In this document: piece after piece, positions 18,721 to 27,478 of the stretch
Numbering within the stretch: position 1 is the first letter of the stretch
Layout: each line of letters opens with the position of its first letter
Assembly: GCA_023150945.1 (NCBI GenBank)
Contig: JAKLJX010000003.1
Location: 161,066 to 225,065 of the forward strand
Length of the DNA stretch: 64,000 nt
Direction: 5' to 3'
Origin: a bacterium
GTDB lineage: Bacteria; Zhuqueibacterota; Zhuqueibacteria; Zhuqueibacterales; Zhuqueibacteraceae
Position numbers and translations under genes: made by a program
Notes under the pieces: generated by a model
What the model saw: only the letters and a program-made list of their open reading frames with translations
Told to the model about the DNA's origin: nothing
Databases searched by the model: none

Positions 18721-21700
18721 ATGTTCCGTTTGCTCATTGCAGGCGCCGTGGCCGTACTGGCAACGGCCGCGAGCCTCCCCGGCCAAGACGCCGTTTTCAA
18801 CGATGATTTCAGTCAGCCGAACCTCGCCGGCTCAAAGTGGGTGTTCGGCCGGCATGCGGGCAATCTCTCCGCCGTCGAGAATGGTGCGTTGCATCTGCGC
18901 TCCACCGGTCGCACCAGCGGCTGGATTCACACCGCTCAAAAATTCTCCCTGCAAAACAAAATCGTTCAGGTAAAAGTCGTGCAACCCAACGGCGACGGCG
19001 CGCTCGGCATCTCGCCGACGGCGAATCGTGCAGCCGCCACCGGCTTCTCGGAAGAACCGAACAGCTATCGCTTCTACACCTACCGCGCTTCACCCAACGC
19101 GCCCTACAAACTCTATGTGCGTTGGAGCAAGAATCGCGAAGCAGGCGGCCGGGAGGTTGCGGAAGAAGTGACGCTCTCCGGGCCGTGCTATTTGCGGCTG
19201 CGCCTCACCGCCGAGACGATTCACTTCGAATACTCGTTTGACGGAGAAACGTGGGCCACCGCTTATGCCGAAATCTTTGCGCTGCCCAATCTCAAGCCCG
19301 CGGATCAATACTATGTCGAACTGGCGGCAGATTACACCGAAGTCAACGGCGAGTGGGTGGTCGATGATTTCAAGATACAACCCGTCGGCGCTGCCGCAAC
19401 CGTGCGTGAGCAAATCGTGTTGGACGACCCTCTGCAAAACAGAACCCAGGGCACGCGCACCGGCGGGCAATTCACCGGCAGCGGCTGGAAAGTCACCGGC
19501 CCGGAAGACATGATTGTCTATGATCTCGGCAGATATATCGAAAACGGCGCGTTCACCGTTCAACTCAACAATTTCAAACCAGCCGAGCAAAACGCTTTCG
19601 AGCGCCATCACGTGCTGAGCATGTTCCGCAATCCCTGGGGTGATCACAACATCGTTGAAAATGTCGAAACGTTGTGGGATTTGCACACCGGCTTCAACTA
19701 CAAGCCCGGCGTCAAAATGCTCTCCTTCACCGACAATGCCAATGAGCAGAGCACGATTGTGTGGGATGATTGGGAGCTGGAGCGAACCTACCACGTCACC
19801 GTGATCTGGCAGGGGCGGCAGTTGCAATATTTTCGCAACGGCCGGCTCGCGGCCACCCACACCCATGCCGGCCTGCTGCAATTGCGCTATCTCTTTCTCG
19901 GCCGCGATTGCACGGTGAGCGGTGATTTTCAAACCAATTTCAAAGGCAATCAATACCCGGCGATGATCGGGCCGGTTTATTCCAACCTGGTGGTGAAGGA
20001 GTTTTTGCCGGAGGCCGGCGCTGCACCGCTGGTGCTGGATGAGATCGTCACGCAAAGCCTCTACGCCAACGCCGCACGGCTGCGCTGGTCCACGAATGTG
20101 CCGGCCGTCGGTTATGTCGAGTATGGCACAACGCCGGCATATGACCGGCAAACGCCGATTCTCGGACCGCCGGCAATCTCTTTCACCACCACTTTGGCCG
20201 GACTCGCGCCCAATCAAGTTTATCATTACCGCCTCATTGCACTCGATGCATCGGGCAACCGTGCGGTATCGGCCGATCAGACCTTCACCACTTCCACGGG
20301 CGGCCTCTTTCTTTTCAAGCCGAGTGCGGATGCCACGGTGGAGGCCTCGGGCATTTTCGGTGTGACGCGCGAACTCGGCAACTATGGCGCGGTGAATCTG
20401 CTGGCTGGCAGTGGCTGGGAAAGTTACTTGCGCTTCGAGGTGACGGGCGTGACCGGTGAGATTGCGGCTGCCGTGCTGCGGCTGCACGGCCGGCAAGCGG
20501 GCCGGAGCGGCGGCAACTTGCACGTGCTGCAACAGCCGTGGAGTGAGAAAGAAGTCACCTGGCTGTCGAAGCCGGCGGTCACGACACCGTCGATCGGCCG
20601 CTTGCCTGCCGTGCAAGCCGGGCAATGGCACGCTTTCGATCTTGCTGGGGTGATCAACGGGAACGGCACGTTCGATCTGGCATTGATCGGCGCGGGAGAA
20701 AAGCCCGTGTCGTTCGATTCGCGTGAGTCCCTCAATTCCCAACCGGAGTTGATCGTGGCGACTGCCGCGGCCACTTCCGGCACTGCGCCGGTGATCAGCA
20801 ACCTCAGCAGCACACTGCTCTCACCCACTTCGGCGCTCGTCCGTTGGGAGACGGCCGCGCCGGCCAGCGCGCAGATCGAGTTCGGTTTGGATTTGGAGTA
20901 CGCCAACAAAACCGCCGAAGAGAACGACTTCAGCCGCCGGCACTTCATCACACTCAGCGATTTGGCCCCATCGAAAAAATACTATTTACGCGCCTGCGCG
21001 CGTGACGTGCAGGGCCGGGTGAGAGAGACCAAAGAATTCACGCTGACCACGCCACCGGACAGCGCCGGCCAGGTTGCGTTGTATGAGGTGTACGATCTCT
21101 ATCTCACCGCGGCAAGCGCCGGCGAAAATCCCTATCGCGACGGTCCGGAAGTAACGGTCACTTTCACCGGTGTTTCTGGAGAAGCGCAGGGCAAGACGAT
21201 CACGGTCGCAGGCTTTTGGGACGGCGATCGCACTTTTGCCGCGCGTTTCGCGCCGACCGCGGCCGGGAAATGGGCGTGGCTTGCGAAGTCGAGTGACGCC
21301 GGCCTCAACGGCAGGCAGGGGCAGTTGTATTGCCGCGGCACGCTCCCGGCCGCGCATGTTTCCAGTCGCGGCCATGTGCTGCCGGCGGCCACTGCGCCGC
21401 GCACGCTGGCGCACAGTGACGGCACGCCCTTCTTTTTGGTGGGTGATCTGCAAACCTCGTTTCGCGCGCCCGCCCTGGCAAGCCGGCAGGACTTTCAGAG
21501 GTATGTTGAAATGCGCGCGGCCCAGGGCTTCAATTTCTTGCACGGCATGGGTTATGTGTCTGCGGTTGCGATCGGCAAAGATAATCGTCTCGAGTCCGCT
21601 TTTGATGGAGATGACTGGAATCGCCTGAATCCCACTTTCTGGCAGAACCTCGATCAACGTGTGGCGTTGTTGAATGCGCGCGGCCTGGTGGCGGGACTGC

Positions 21701-22428
21701 CGTTGTGGCCGCTGGAAATGCAAACCGCCTCGCCCGAACAGGTGACGCGTTTCGTGCGCTATCTGGTGAATCGCTACGCCGCCTGCAATGTCGTCTGGGT
21801 GACGGCGCTCACCGCCGAGGCGGAGGCCTCCACCACCGGCCAGGCAGCCCTGGCAGCGCTGCTGGCAGCCAATGATCCTTACCATCATCCTTTTGTGAAA
21901 TTGGCAACGGAATCCGATCTGGAGTTGCCGGCGACAGCGGGCAAGGCCACGCAGCCGCAGTTGCGGGCGGTGTTCGACAGCGCGGAAGCGCGCGATGATG
22001 CCGGCGTGCACCGCGCCGTGTGGCAGACGGTGATGGCAGGCGGATTTTGTGTCTATCAGGATCGCGCGGCGATTGACAAGCTGCCGGCGGCCGCTGACGG
22101 CGCGCCCAGCCACGTGATGGCGAGGTTGCGTGATTTCTGGACCAACGACAGTCACTACGAAATTCGCTGGTGGGAATTCACGCGGTTTGCCGCGCTTGGC
22201 AATGGCCGCTGGCTCGCCGGCAATCCCGGCGTCGAGTATGTGATCTATGCTGAGAACAGCGGCGGTTTCAAAGTTGAACTCCCCGAGGCCAGCGGCCAAA
22301 TTCAAGGCCAGTGGTTCAACACCAAAACCGGTTTGTGGAGCGCGGTTTTCTCCGGCGCCGGCGGCGCAGCGGTGGCTTTGAAACCGCCGGCAGAGGAGTG
22401 TGTGGCGTACATCTCGGTGAAGAGGTAG
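18721..22428 (+). CDS. Large secreted multidomain protein, glycoside hydrolase-like (DUF5060/DUF4038 region)
   Basis: The 1235-residue product starts at ATG 18721 (AGGAGA upstream) with a signal peptide ('LLIAGAVAVLATAASLPGQ'). Probable order: two jelly-roll/concanavalin-like domains (22-220, 235-425), a fibronectin-III-like domain (440-530), a DNRLRE/CBM96-like domain (533-680; 'YLRFEVTGV'), a second FN3-like domain (690-780), a DUF5060-like beta domain (783-880; 'FWDGDRTFAARFAPTAAGKW'), a DUF4038-like TIM barrel (890-1150; 'DGTPFFLVGDLQ'), and a C-terminal beta domain. The last three resemble the arrangement of putative apiosidase/collagenase-type glycosidases. The DUF4038 part looks divergent and its catalytic acids were not identified. 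Export to the surface or medium is likely; the substrate is unknown. Confidence 0.75.
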   Translation: MFRLLIAGAVAVLATAASLPGQDAVFNDDFSQPNLAGSKWVFGRHAGNLSAVENGALHLRSTGRTSGWIHTAQKFSLQNKIVQVKVVQPNGDGALGISPTANRAAATGFSEEPNSYRFYTYRASPNAPYKLYVRWSKNREAGGREVAEEVTLSGPCYLRLRLTAETIHFEYSFDGETWATAYAEIFALPNLKPADQYYVELAADYTEVNGEWVVDDFKIQPVGAAATVREQIVLDDPLQNRTQGTRTGGQFTGSGWKVTGPEDMIVYDLGRYIENGAFTVQLNNFKPAEQNAFERHHVLSMFRNPWGDHNIVENVETLWDLHTGFNYKPGVKMLSFTDNANEQSTIVWDDWELERTYHVTVIWQGRQLQYFRNGRLAATHTHAGLLQLRYLFLGRDCTVSGDFQTNFKGNQYPAMIGPVYSNLVVKEFLPEAGAAPLVLDEIVTQSLYANAARLRWSTNVPAVGYVEYGTTPAYDRQTPILGPPAISFTTTLAGLAPNQVYHYRLIALDASGNRAVSADQTFTTSTGGLFLFKPSADATVEASGIFGVTRELGNYGAVNLLAGSGWESYLRFEVTGVTGEIAAAVLRLHGRQAGRSGGNLHVLQQPWSEKEVTWLSKPAVTTPSIGRLPAVQAGQWHAFDLAGVINGNGTFDLALIGAGEKPVSFDSRESLNSQPELIVATAAATSGTAPVISNLSSTLLSPTSALVRWETAAPASAQIEFGLDLEYANKTAEENDFSRRHFITLSDLAPSKKYYLRACARDVQGRVRETKEFTLTTPPDSAGQVALYEVYDLYLTAASAGENPYRDGPEVTVTFTGVSGEAQGKTITVAGFWDGDRTFAARFAPTAAGKWAWLAKSSDAGLNGRQGQLYCRGTLPAAHVSSRGHVLPAATAPRTLAHSDGTPFFLVGDLQTSFRAPALASRQDFQRYVEMRAAQGFNFLHGMGYVSAVAIGKDNRLESAFDGDDWNRLNPTFWQNLDQRVALLNARGLVAGLPLWPLEMQTASPEQVTRFVRYLVNRYAACNVVWVTALTAEAEASTTGQAALAALLAANDPYHHPFVKLATESDLELPATAGKATQPQLRAVFDSAEARDDAGVHRAVWQTVMAGGFCVYQDRAAIDKLPAAADGAPSHVMARLRDFWTNDSHYEIRWWEFTRFAALGNGRWLAGNPGVEYVIYAENSGGFKVELPEASGQIQGQWFNTKTGLWSAVFSGAGGAAVALKPPAEECVAYISVKR

Positions 22429-22631
22429 GTTGACAATGTCAAGTTAATCCTCACGCTCCCTTGATGGTCATGCTGGAAACATCCTTTTCAGCATACTGCA
22501 CAGTCGTTGAAATCGCTGCGACTCAGCAGTTGCTGAAACGGACTCATCCTGAGTGACACGTTTGGCAGGTGAATCCGTTGGGTTGACCTTGTCAAGGTTG
22601 TCGGTTTTCTTTTGCTGCGGACGAGTTCTTG

Positions 22632-22693
22632 GACAGGATTCACGGGATTTACTGGATAGCAGGCAAATCCTTTGAATCGTGTTAGTCCCGTCA
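22632..22693. repeat. Degenerate 'ACAGGATTTAC' type inverted repeat
   Basis: ACAGGATTCACGGGATTTAC on the left is mirrored by AAATCC and AATCGTGTTAGTCCCGTC on the right. It looks like a decayed copy of the widespread intergenic 'ACAGGATTTACAGGATT...AATCCTGTAAATCCTGT' elements; this comparison is from memory. Confidence 0.5.
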
Positions 22694-22755
22694 ATAGGTG
22701 CAGATGCGTCCGCAAAAAGTGGTCGCGATCATGCCGGGTCGCGGCCTGCGATGCC

Positions 22756-22792
22756 AACGGGCGGCAGAGGACTGCTCTGCCGCCCGTTTTTT
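22756..22792 (+). terminator. Perfect intrinsic terminator
   Basis: CGGGCGGCAGAG and CTCTGCCGCCCG make a 12-bp perfect stem (14 bp with flanking AA/TT) around a 5-nt GACTG loop, followed by TTTTTT. It is 330 bases beyond the 22428 stop, so either that mRNA has a long tail or a short transcript ends here. Confidence 0.85.
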
Positions 22793-22844
22793 GTGCCGAG
22801 GCAAGCGCCGGCCGTGTGACGCCGGTGTGTTGCCGTGTTTTCTA

Positions 22845-22873
22845 TTGCAGCTTGGACAGACGAACAGTATATT
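22845..22873 (+). promoter_or_regulatory. Sigma70-like promoter for kgd
   Basis: TTGCAG (22845-22850), a 17-bp spacer and TATATT (22868-22873). It lies just after the terminator at 22792 and about 370 bases before the kgd start. The leader would carry the inverted repeat pair. Confidence 0.45.
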
Positions 22874-22928
22874 TCGCGGCAATCAACACTACCACGTTAA
22901 GTACACTGGCTTCTCCAGAAGGCCAGCT

Positions 22929-23125
22929 TGACCCCGACGGGGTCACATGTGATAGCCCACGGGCAGCGCCCTGAGAACCGACAAGATCCGTCGCGCCTGG
23001 CCCTGCAGGGGCGGCATTTCTGAGCTGGCGCTGGGGCGCCATGTTGGGGCTTGGTGATCTCTCATGGTTACCGATTTTCCAGGGCGTTGCCCTGCGCTTC
23101 TACCTTTCGCCCCTTGGGGGCTGTT
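22929..23125. repeat. Pair of divergent repeat copies in inverted orientation
   Basis: Copy A (22931-22982) reads CCCC-GA-GGGG, about 15 bases, then GCCCACGGGCAGCGCCCTG. Copy B, read on the minus strand from about 23122 to 23062, reads CCCC-CA-AGGGG, a similar spacer, then GCGCAGGGCAACGCCCTG. Each carries an internal GGGC/GCCC hairpin. A partial third unit, CCCTGCAGGGGCGGCATTTCTG, lies between them. Confidence 0.5.
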
Positions 23126-23247
23126 TGTCTGTGCACTAGAATTCGGCTCAACGTTGCTAATCAAACCGCGCGAGAACGCACCCGCAGTAGCTCGCTTCTC
23201 CGCGAATTCGTTTCCCAGATAGAAATCCAACAAACCATAAGAGCATT

Positions 23248-26200
23248 ATGTCAGAGCAAAACGGCAATACGCAACGGGAAAGCGCCAAAGCCTTTGGCCC
23301 CAATGCCTGGTTGATTGAAGAGATGTATCATCAGTATGCCGAGCGCCCGGATTCGGTCGCAGAAAGCTGGCGCGGTTTCTTCGAGGATTATCGCCCGATC
23401 AATGCGCCGTTGGCGCCGCTTGCCACGGCTCCGGTGAGCGCACCGGCCGCGCAGGTTGCGCCCGCGCCGCCGGAATTGCCTGCCGGCGCCGTGCCGATTC
23501 GCGGCGGCTTTGCCAAGATCGTCGAGAACATGGCGGCCAGCCTGGAGATTCCCACCGCCACCTCGGTGCGCATGATTCCGGTGAAGCTGCTGGAGGAGAA
23601 CCGCCGCGCCATCAATCTCTATCTGCTCGACACCACCGGCGCCAAGATGAGCTTCACCCACCTCATCGCCTGGGCGATCGTGAAAGCGGTGAAGCAACTG
23701 CCGGTGATGGCGACCTACTTTCTCGCGCACAACGGGGCGTTCTACAAAGTCACGCCTGAGCATGTCAATCTCGGCCTGGCGGTGGACGTGGCGCGCAAGG
23801 ACGGCAGCCGCGCGCTGTTCGTGCCCAACCTCAAGGCGGCGGATACGATGGATTTCGCCGCGTTCTTCAATGCCTACAACGACATCGTGCGCCGCACGCT
23901 CGCCAATCAAGCCAAGCCGGAAGACTTCGCCGATACCACCATCACGCTCACCAATCCCGGCACCATCGGCACGGTGCATTCGGTGCCGCGCTTGCTGCCG
24001 CGTCAGGGCGCCATCATCGCCACCGGCGCCATCGACTATCCGCCTGAGTATCAATTCGCGGATCCCGCCACCATCGCGCGCCTGGGCATCAGCAAAGTGA
24101 TGACGGTGACGAGCACGTATGATCATCGCATCATTCAAGGCGCGGAGAGCGGACTTTTTCTGCAAAAACTGCATCAGCTTTTGCTGGGGGAGGAGAATTT
24201 CTATGACGAGATCTTCGCGAGCCTGCACATTCCTTATCATCCCGTGCGCCTGGATCGTGACCGCAATCCCTCCTTCGACGGCAGCCTGGCGGACGACGGC
24301 ATGGTCGAGAAGGAAGCGCGCGTCATTCAACTGATCAACATTTATCGCGTGCGCGGCCACCTGCTCGCCAATTTGAATCCGCTCAGCGCCGAAGCCCAAT
24401 CCCATCTTGAGCTCGATCCGGCGCGTTACCGCCTGAGTTTGTGGGATTATGACCGGGAGTTCATCACTGACGGATTGGGCGGCCGGCAGCGGGCCACCTT
24501 GCGCGAGATTCTCGACATCCTGCGTGATGCCTATTGCCACACCATCGGCATCGAATACATGCACATTCAGGAGCCGGAGCAGAAGGCGTGGGTGCAAGAG
24601 CGCGTGGAGGGCAGCAAGCGCCGCGACTGGCTGGACGCCACGGCGAAGCGCCGTATCCTCGATAAGCTGAACTCCGCGGAGGCCTTCGAGCGCTTCCTGC
24701 ACACCAAGTACGTCGGCCACAAGCGCTTCAGCTTGGAAGGCGCGGAGTCGTTGATTCCGATGCTCGACGCGCTGCTGGAGCGCGCCCTGCAGCACGGCGT
24801 GGAGGAGGTGGTGATGGGCATGGCGCACCGCGGCCGCATGAACGTGCTGGTCAACGTCATCGGCAAAACCTACGGCGCGGTGTTTCGCGAGTTCGACGAC
24901 AATCCCGATCCCAACAGCCGCGAAGGTACCGGCGATGTGAAGTATCACTTGGGCGCCACCGGCCGGCACGTGAGTGCCAGCGGGCAAGGAGTCAATGTCA
25001 CGCTCGCCTCCAACCCCAGTCATCTCGAGGCAGTCAATCCGGTGGTGGAAGGCATGGCGCGTGCGCTGCAGGACATGCGTGGGGAGGGCCAGCGCACCGG
25101 CGTGCTGCCGATTCTGCTGCACGGCGATGCCGCATTCGCCGGGCAGGGCGTGGTGGCGGAAACCCTGCATCTGAGCGCGCTGCCGGGCTATCGCACCGGC
25201 GGCACCGTGCATCTCGTCATCAACAATCGCATCGGCTTCACCACCGCGCCGGTGGACGCGCGCTCGAGCGTGTATGCCACCGACGTCGCGAAGATGGTGC
25301 AGGCGCCGATTTTTCACGTCAACGGCAATGATCCGGAGGCCTGCATCCGCGTCATTCAGCTCGCCGTCGATTTCCGGCAGGCGTTCAACAAAGACGTGGT
25401 GGTGGACTTGATGTGCTATCGCCGCCACGGCCACAACGAAAGCGATGAACCGAGCTACACTCAGCCGTTGATGTACGCCCGCATCAACGAAATGCGCTCG
25501 GTGCGCAAGCTCTACACCGAACAGCTCGTCAAGCGCGGCGAGATGACGCTCAAGGAAGCCGAGGCCATGCTCGACGATTTTCAGAACAAGCTCGAGACCG
25601 CTTTTCGCGAGACCCGTGAACGCGCGCCCGAGCCGGTTACTCTGCCGGCGCGGGCCTCCTCGCCGCCGCTGCTGAGCAAGACTTCGACCGGCGTGCCGCT
25701 GGCGGTTCTGGAGGAAATCAATGCCGCGTTGGTGCGCTTTCCATCCGGTTTCACCCTGCATCCCAAACTCGCCCGGCAGATGCAAGCGCGCAGCCGCATG
25801 CTCGCCGAAGACAATGTGGAATGGGGCCTGGCCGAAGCGTTCGCTTTTGGCGCGCTGCTGTTGGAGGGCATACCGGTTCGCCTTTCCGGCCAGGACTCAC
25901 AGCGCGGCACGTTCAGCCACCGCCACGCCGTGTTCGTGGATTATCACAACGAAGCGGAATATACGCCGCTCAACCACCTGCGGCCGGAGCAGGCGCCGTT
26001 CATCATCTATGACAGCCTGCTCAGCGAATATGCCGTGCTCGGCTTCGAGTACGGCTATTCCGTGATGCGGGAGGAGGCGCTGGTGCTGTGGGAAGCCCAG
26101 TTCGGTGATTTCGTGAACGGCGCGCAAATCATCATCGATCAATTCATTTCGTCCGGGGAATACAAATGGGGGCAGAAGAGCCGGTTGGTTTTGTTGCTGC

Positions 26201-26841
26201 CGCACGGCTTCGAAGGGCAGGGCCCCGAGCATTCCAGCGCGCGCATTGAAAGGTTTCTGACGCTATGCGCGCAAAGCAACATGCGGGTGACGGTGCCGAG
26301 TACCGCCGCGCAATACTTTCACCTGCTGCGCAGCCAGATGCACGCCGGCATTCACAAGCCGCTGATCGTGATGACGCCCAAGAGCCTGTTGCGCTCGCCC
26401 TGGGCCAAGGCCGCCGCCGCCGATTTGGTGGCAGGCACATTTCAACCGGTGCTGGATGATCCTGAAACGCCGCGCCCGGCTGCCGTCATGCTGCTGTGCA
26501 CCGGTAAAGTCGCGTTTGATTTAATGGAATACCGCCGCACGCATCAGCTCGAGCCGGCGGCCATCGTGCGCATCGAGCAGCTTTACCCGTTTCCCCATGC
26601 TGCGGTCGATGAGGTATTGCAGCGTTATCCCAATGCCACCGACGTGCGCTGGGTGCAGGAGGAGCCCTTCAACATGGGCGCGTGGATTTACATGCAGGCG
26701 CGGCTGCGCGATCATTTGCCTGCGACCCACCGCTTGTCGTATGTCGGCCGCATCTCGAGCGGCAGCCCGGCAACCGGCAGCCACAAGGTGCATGTGTTGG
26801 AGCAGGAAGATCTGGTGCGGCGGGCATTCGAACGCGGATGA
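23248..26841 (+). CDS. kgd: Multifunctional 2-oxoglutarate dehydrogenase E1 with N-terminal E2-type acyltransferase domain
   Basis: The 1197-residue TCA-cycle enzyme decarboxylates 2-oxoglutarate with thiamine diphosphate. The order is a short E1-type N-terminal segment ('NAWLIEEMYHQY'), a Pro/Ala linker (60-80), a dihydrolipoyl succinyltransferase-like catalytic domain (85-330) with the His motif in 'TSTYDHRIIQGAESG', and the E1 domains ('GMAHRGRMNVLVNVIGKTY', 'RRHGHNESDEPSYTQP', 'GQDSQRGTFSHRHAVF'). This architecture is that of mycobacterial Kgd, not E. coli SucA. No lipoyl domain is present, so it must use lipoyl groups of another protein or work as a decarboxylase/ligase. It stands alone; no E2 or E3 gene is adjacent. 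Confidence 0.94.
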   Translation: MSEQNGNTQRESAKAFGPNAWLIEEMYHQYAERPDSVAESWRGFFEDYRPINAPLAPLATAPVSAPAAQVAPAPPELPAGAVPIRGGFAKIVENMAASLEIPTATSVRMIPVKLLEENRRAINLYLLDTTGAKMSFTHLIAWAIVKAVKQLPVMATYFLAHNGAFYKVTPEHVNLGLAVDVARKDGSRALFVPNLKAADTMDFAAFFNAYNDIVRRTLANQAKPEDFADTTITLTNPGTIGTVHSVPRLLPRQGAIIATGAIDYPPEYQFADPATIARLGISKVMTVTSTYDHRIIQGAESGLFLQKLHQLLLGEENFYDEIFASLHIPYHPVRLDRDRNPSFDGSLADDGMVEKEARVIQLINIYRVRGHLLANLNPLSAEAQSHLELDPARYRLSLWDYDREFITDGLGGRQRATLREILDILRDAYCHTIGIEYMHIQEPEQKAWVQERVEGSKRRDWLDATAKRRILDKLNSAEAFERFLHTKYVGHKRFSLEGAESLIPMLDALLERALQHGVEEVVMGMAHRGRMNVLVNVIGKTYGAVFREFDDNPDPNSREGTGDVKYHLGATGRHVSASGQGVNVTLASNPSHLEAVNPVVEGMARALQDMRGEGQRTGVLPILLHGDAAFAGQGVVAETLHLSALPGYRTGGTVHLVINNRIGFTTAPVDARSSVYATDVAKMVQAPIFHVNGNDPEACIRVIQLAVDFRQAFNKDVVVDLMCYRRHGHNESDEPSYTQPLMYARINEMRSVRKLYTEQLVKRGEMTLKEAEAMLDDFQNKLETAFRETRERAPEPVTLPARASSPPLLSKTSTGVPLAVLEEINAALVRFPSGFTLHPKLARQMQARSRMLAEDNVEWGLAEAFAFGALLLEGIPVRLSGQDSQRGTFSHRHAVFVDYHNEAEYTPLNHLRPEQAPFIIYDSLLSEYAVLGFEYGYSVMREEALVLWEAQFGDFVNGAQIIIDQFISSGEYKWGQKSRLVLLLPHGFEGQGPEHSSARIERFLTLCAQSNMRVTVPSTAAQYFHLLRSQMHAGIHKPLIVMTPKSLLRSPWAKAAAADLVAGTFQPVLDDPETPRPAAVMLLCTGKVAFDLMEYRRTHQLEPAAIVRIEQLYPFPHAAVDEVLQRYPNATDVRWVQEEPFNMGAWIYMQARLRDHLPATHRLSYVGRISSGSPATGSHKVHVLEQEDLVRRAFERG

Positions 26842-27055
26842 GTTGCAGCGGGGGGAAGAGAGGGGAGAAAGAAGGAACAAAGGCAAGAGAATACCGCGCT
26901 GGTGCTGCAATCGGCCTTATTCCATTTTGCGCGCGGCGGTAGAGCCGCTCTGCCACGGATCACTGCCAGGAGAAATACCGGTCTGCGGAGATTTGTTGCG
27001 GCTGCGGACAGCCGCCTCCTCCTTCCCGCCGCGCGGCACTGCGGCCGGTTGTGCT

Positions 27056-27328
27056 TCACTGCTGCGGCGGCGTGTATTCCGGGGGCAGCGCGGAGCCTTC
27101 CCCAAAGAAGAAAGCCTCGGTCTGTTTGTCCAAAAACTCGCTGGCCCTCGGATCCATGAGATTGAGGCGGTACTCGTTGATCAACATGATCATTTGCTGT
27201 TTCCAGAGTTTCCAGGCCTCCTGGGAAACGTTTTCGTAAATCCGCTGGCCGAGCGGGCCTTTCATCGGCGGCTTGTCGAGTCCCACCATTTCCCGCCCGA
27301 ATTTCACACATTTCACCATGCGTGCCAT
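27056..27328 (-). CDS. yggX: Oxidative damage protection / Fe(2+)-trafficking protein YggX
   Basis: The 90-residue protein carries all YggX landmarks: 'MVKCVKFGREMVGLDKPP' with the single N-terminal Cys, 'GPLGQRIYENVSQEAW', and 'LMDPRASEFLDKQTEAFFFG'. The family protects Fe-S enzymes from oxidants and affects iron handling in the cytoplasm. A GAGGTGAG precedes the ATG. It is convergent with kgd across a GC-rich gap of 214 bases that has short self-complementary stretches but no clear U-tract. Confidence 0.92.
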   Translation of the reverse strand: MARMVKCVKFGREMVGLDKPPMKGPLGQRIYENVSQEAWKLWKQQMIMLINEYRLNLMDPRASEFLDKQTEAFFFGEGSALPPEYTPPQQ

Positions 27329-27478
27329 AGCTCACCTCGAAGTATTATCGCATTCCTGGCCGGCGAATTCCCGCGGCCGTGCACCACCGCAATTCGCTGC
27401 GGCATTTTTTCTCATTTGAAAAGGCTGGCTGGCAAAGCCGATTGCACCACTGCAATCGGCCCGCACCTGCTGGCGGCC

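Larger units (their letters stand above)
22429..23247. other. Repeat-rich non-coding stretch upstream of kgd
   Basis: No convincing gene is seen in about 820 bases. The stretch holds an ACAGGATT-type inverted repeat (22632-22693), a perfect terminator hairpin (22756-22792), a promoter (22845-22873), and two divergent copies of a CCCC-NA-GGGG/GGGC-GCCCTG repeat facing each other (22929-23125). Short frames through it are low-complexity shadows of these repeats. Confidence 0.6.

Noticed and set aside
22488..22757. Minus-strand 89-residue frame
   Set aside because: It is made of the ACAGGATT-type inverted repeat and flanking bases, without coding features.
23251..25785. An 844-residue minus-strand frame opposite kgd
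   Set aside because: Same reason: antisense shadow of a well-supported gene, no motif, His/Arg-rich.
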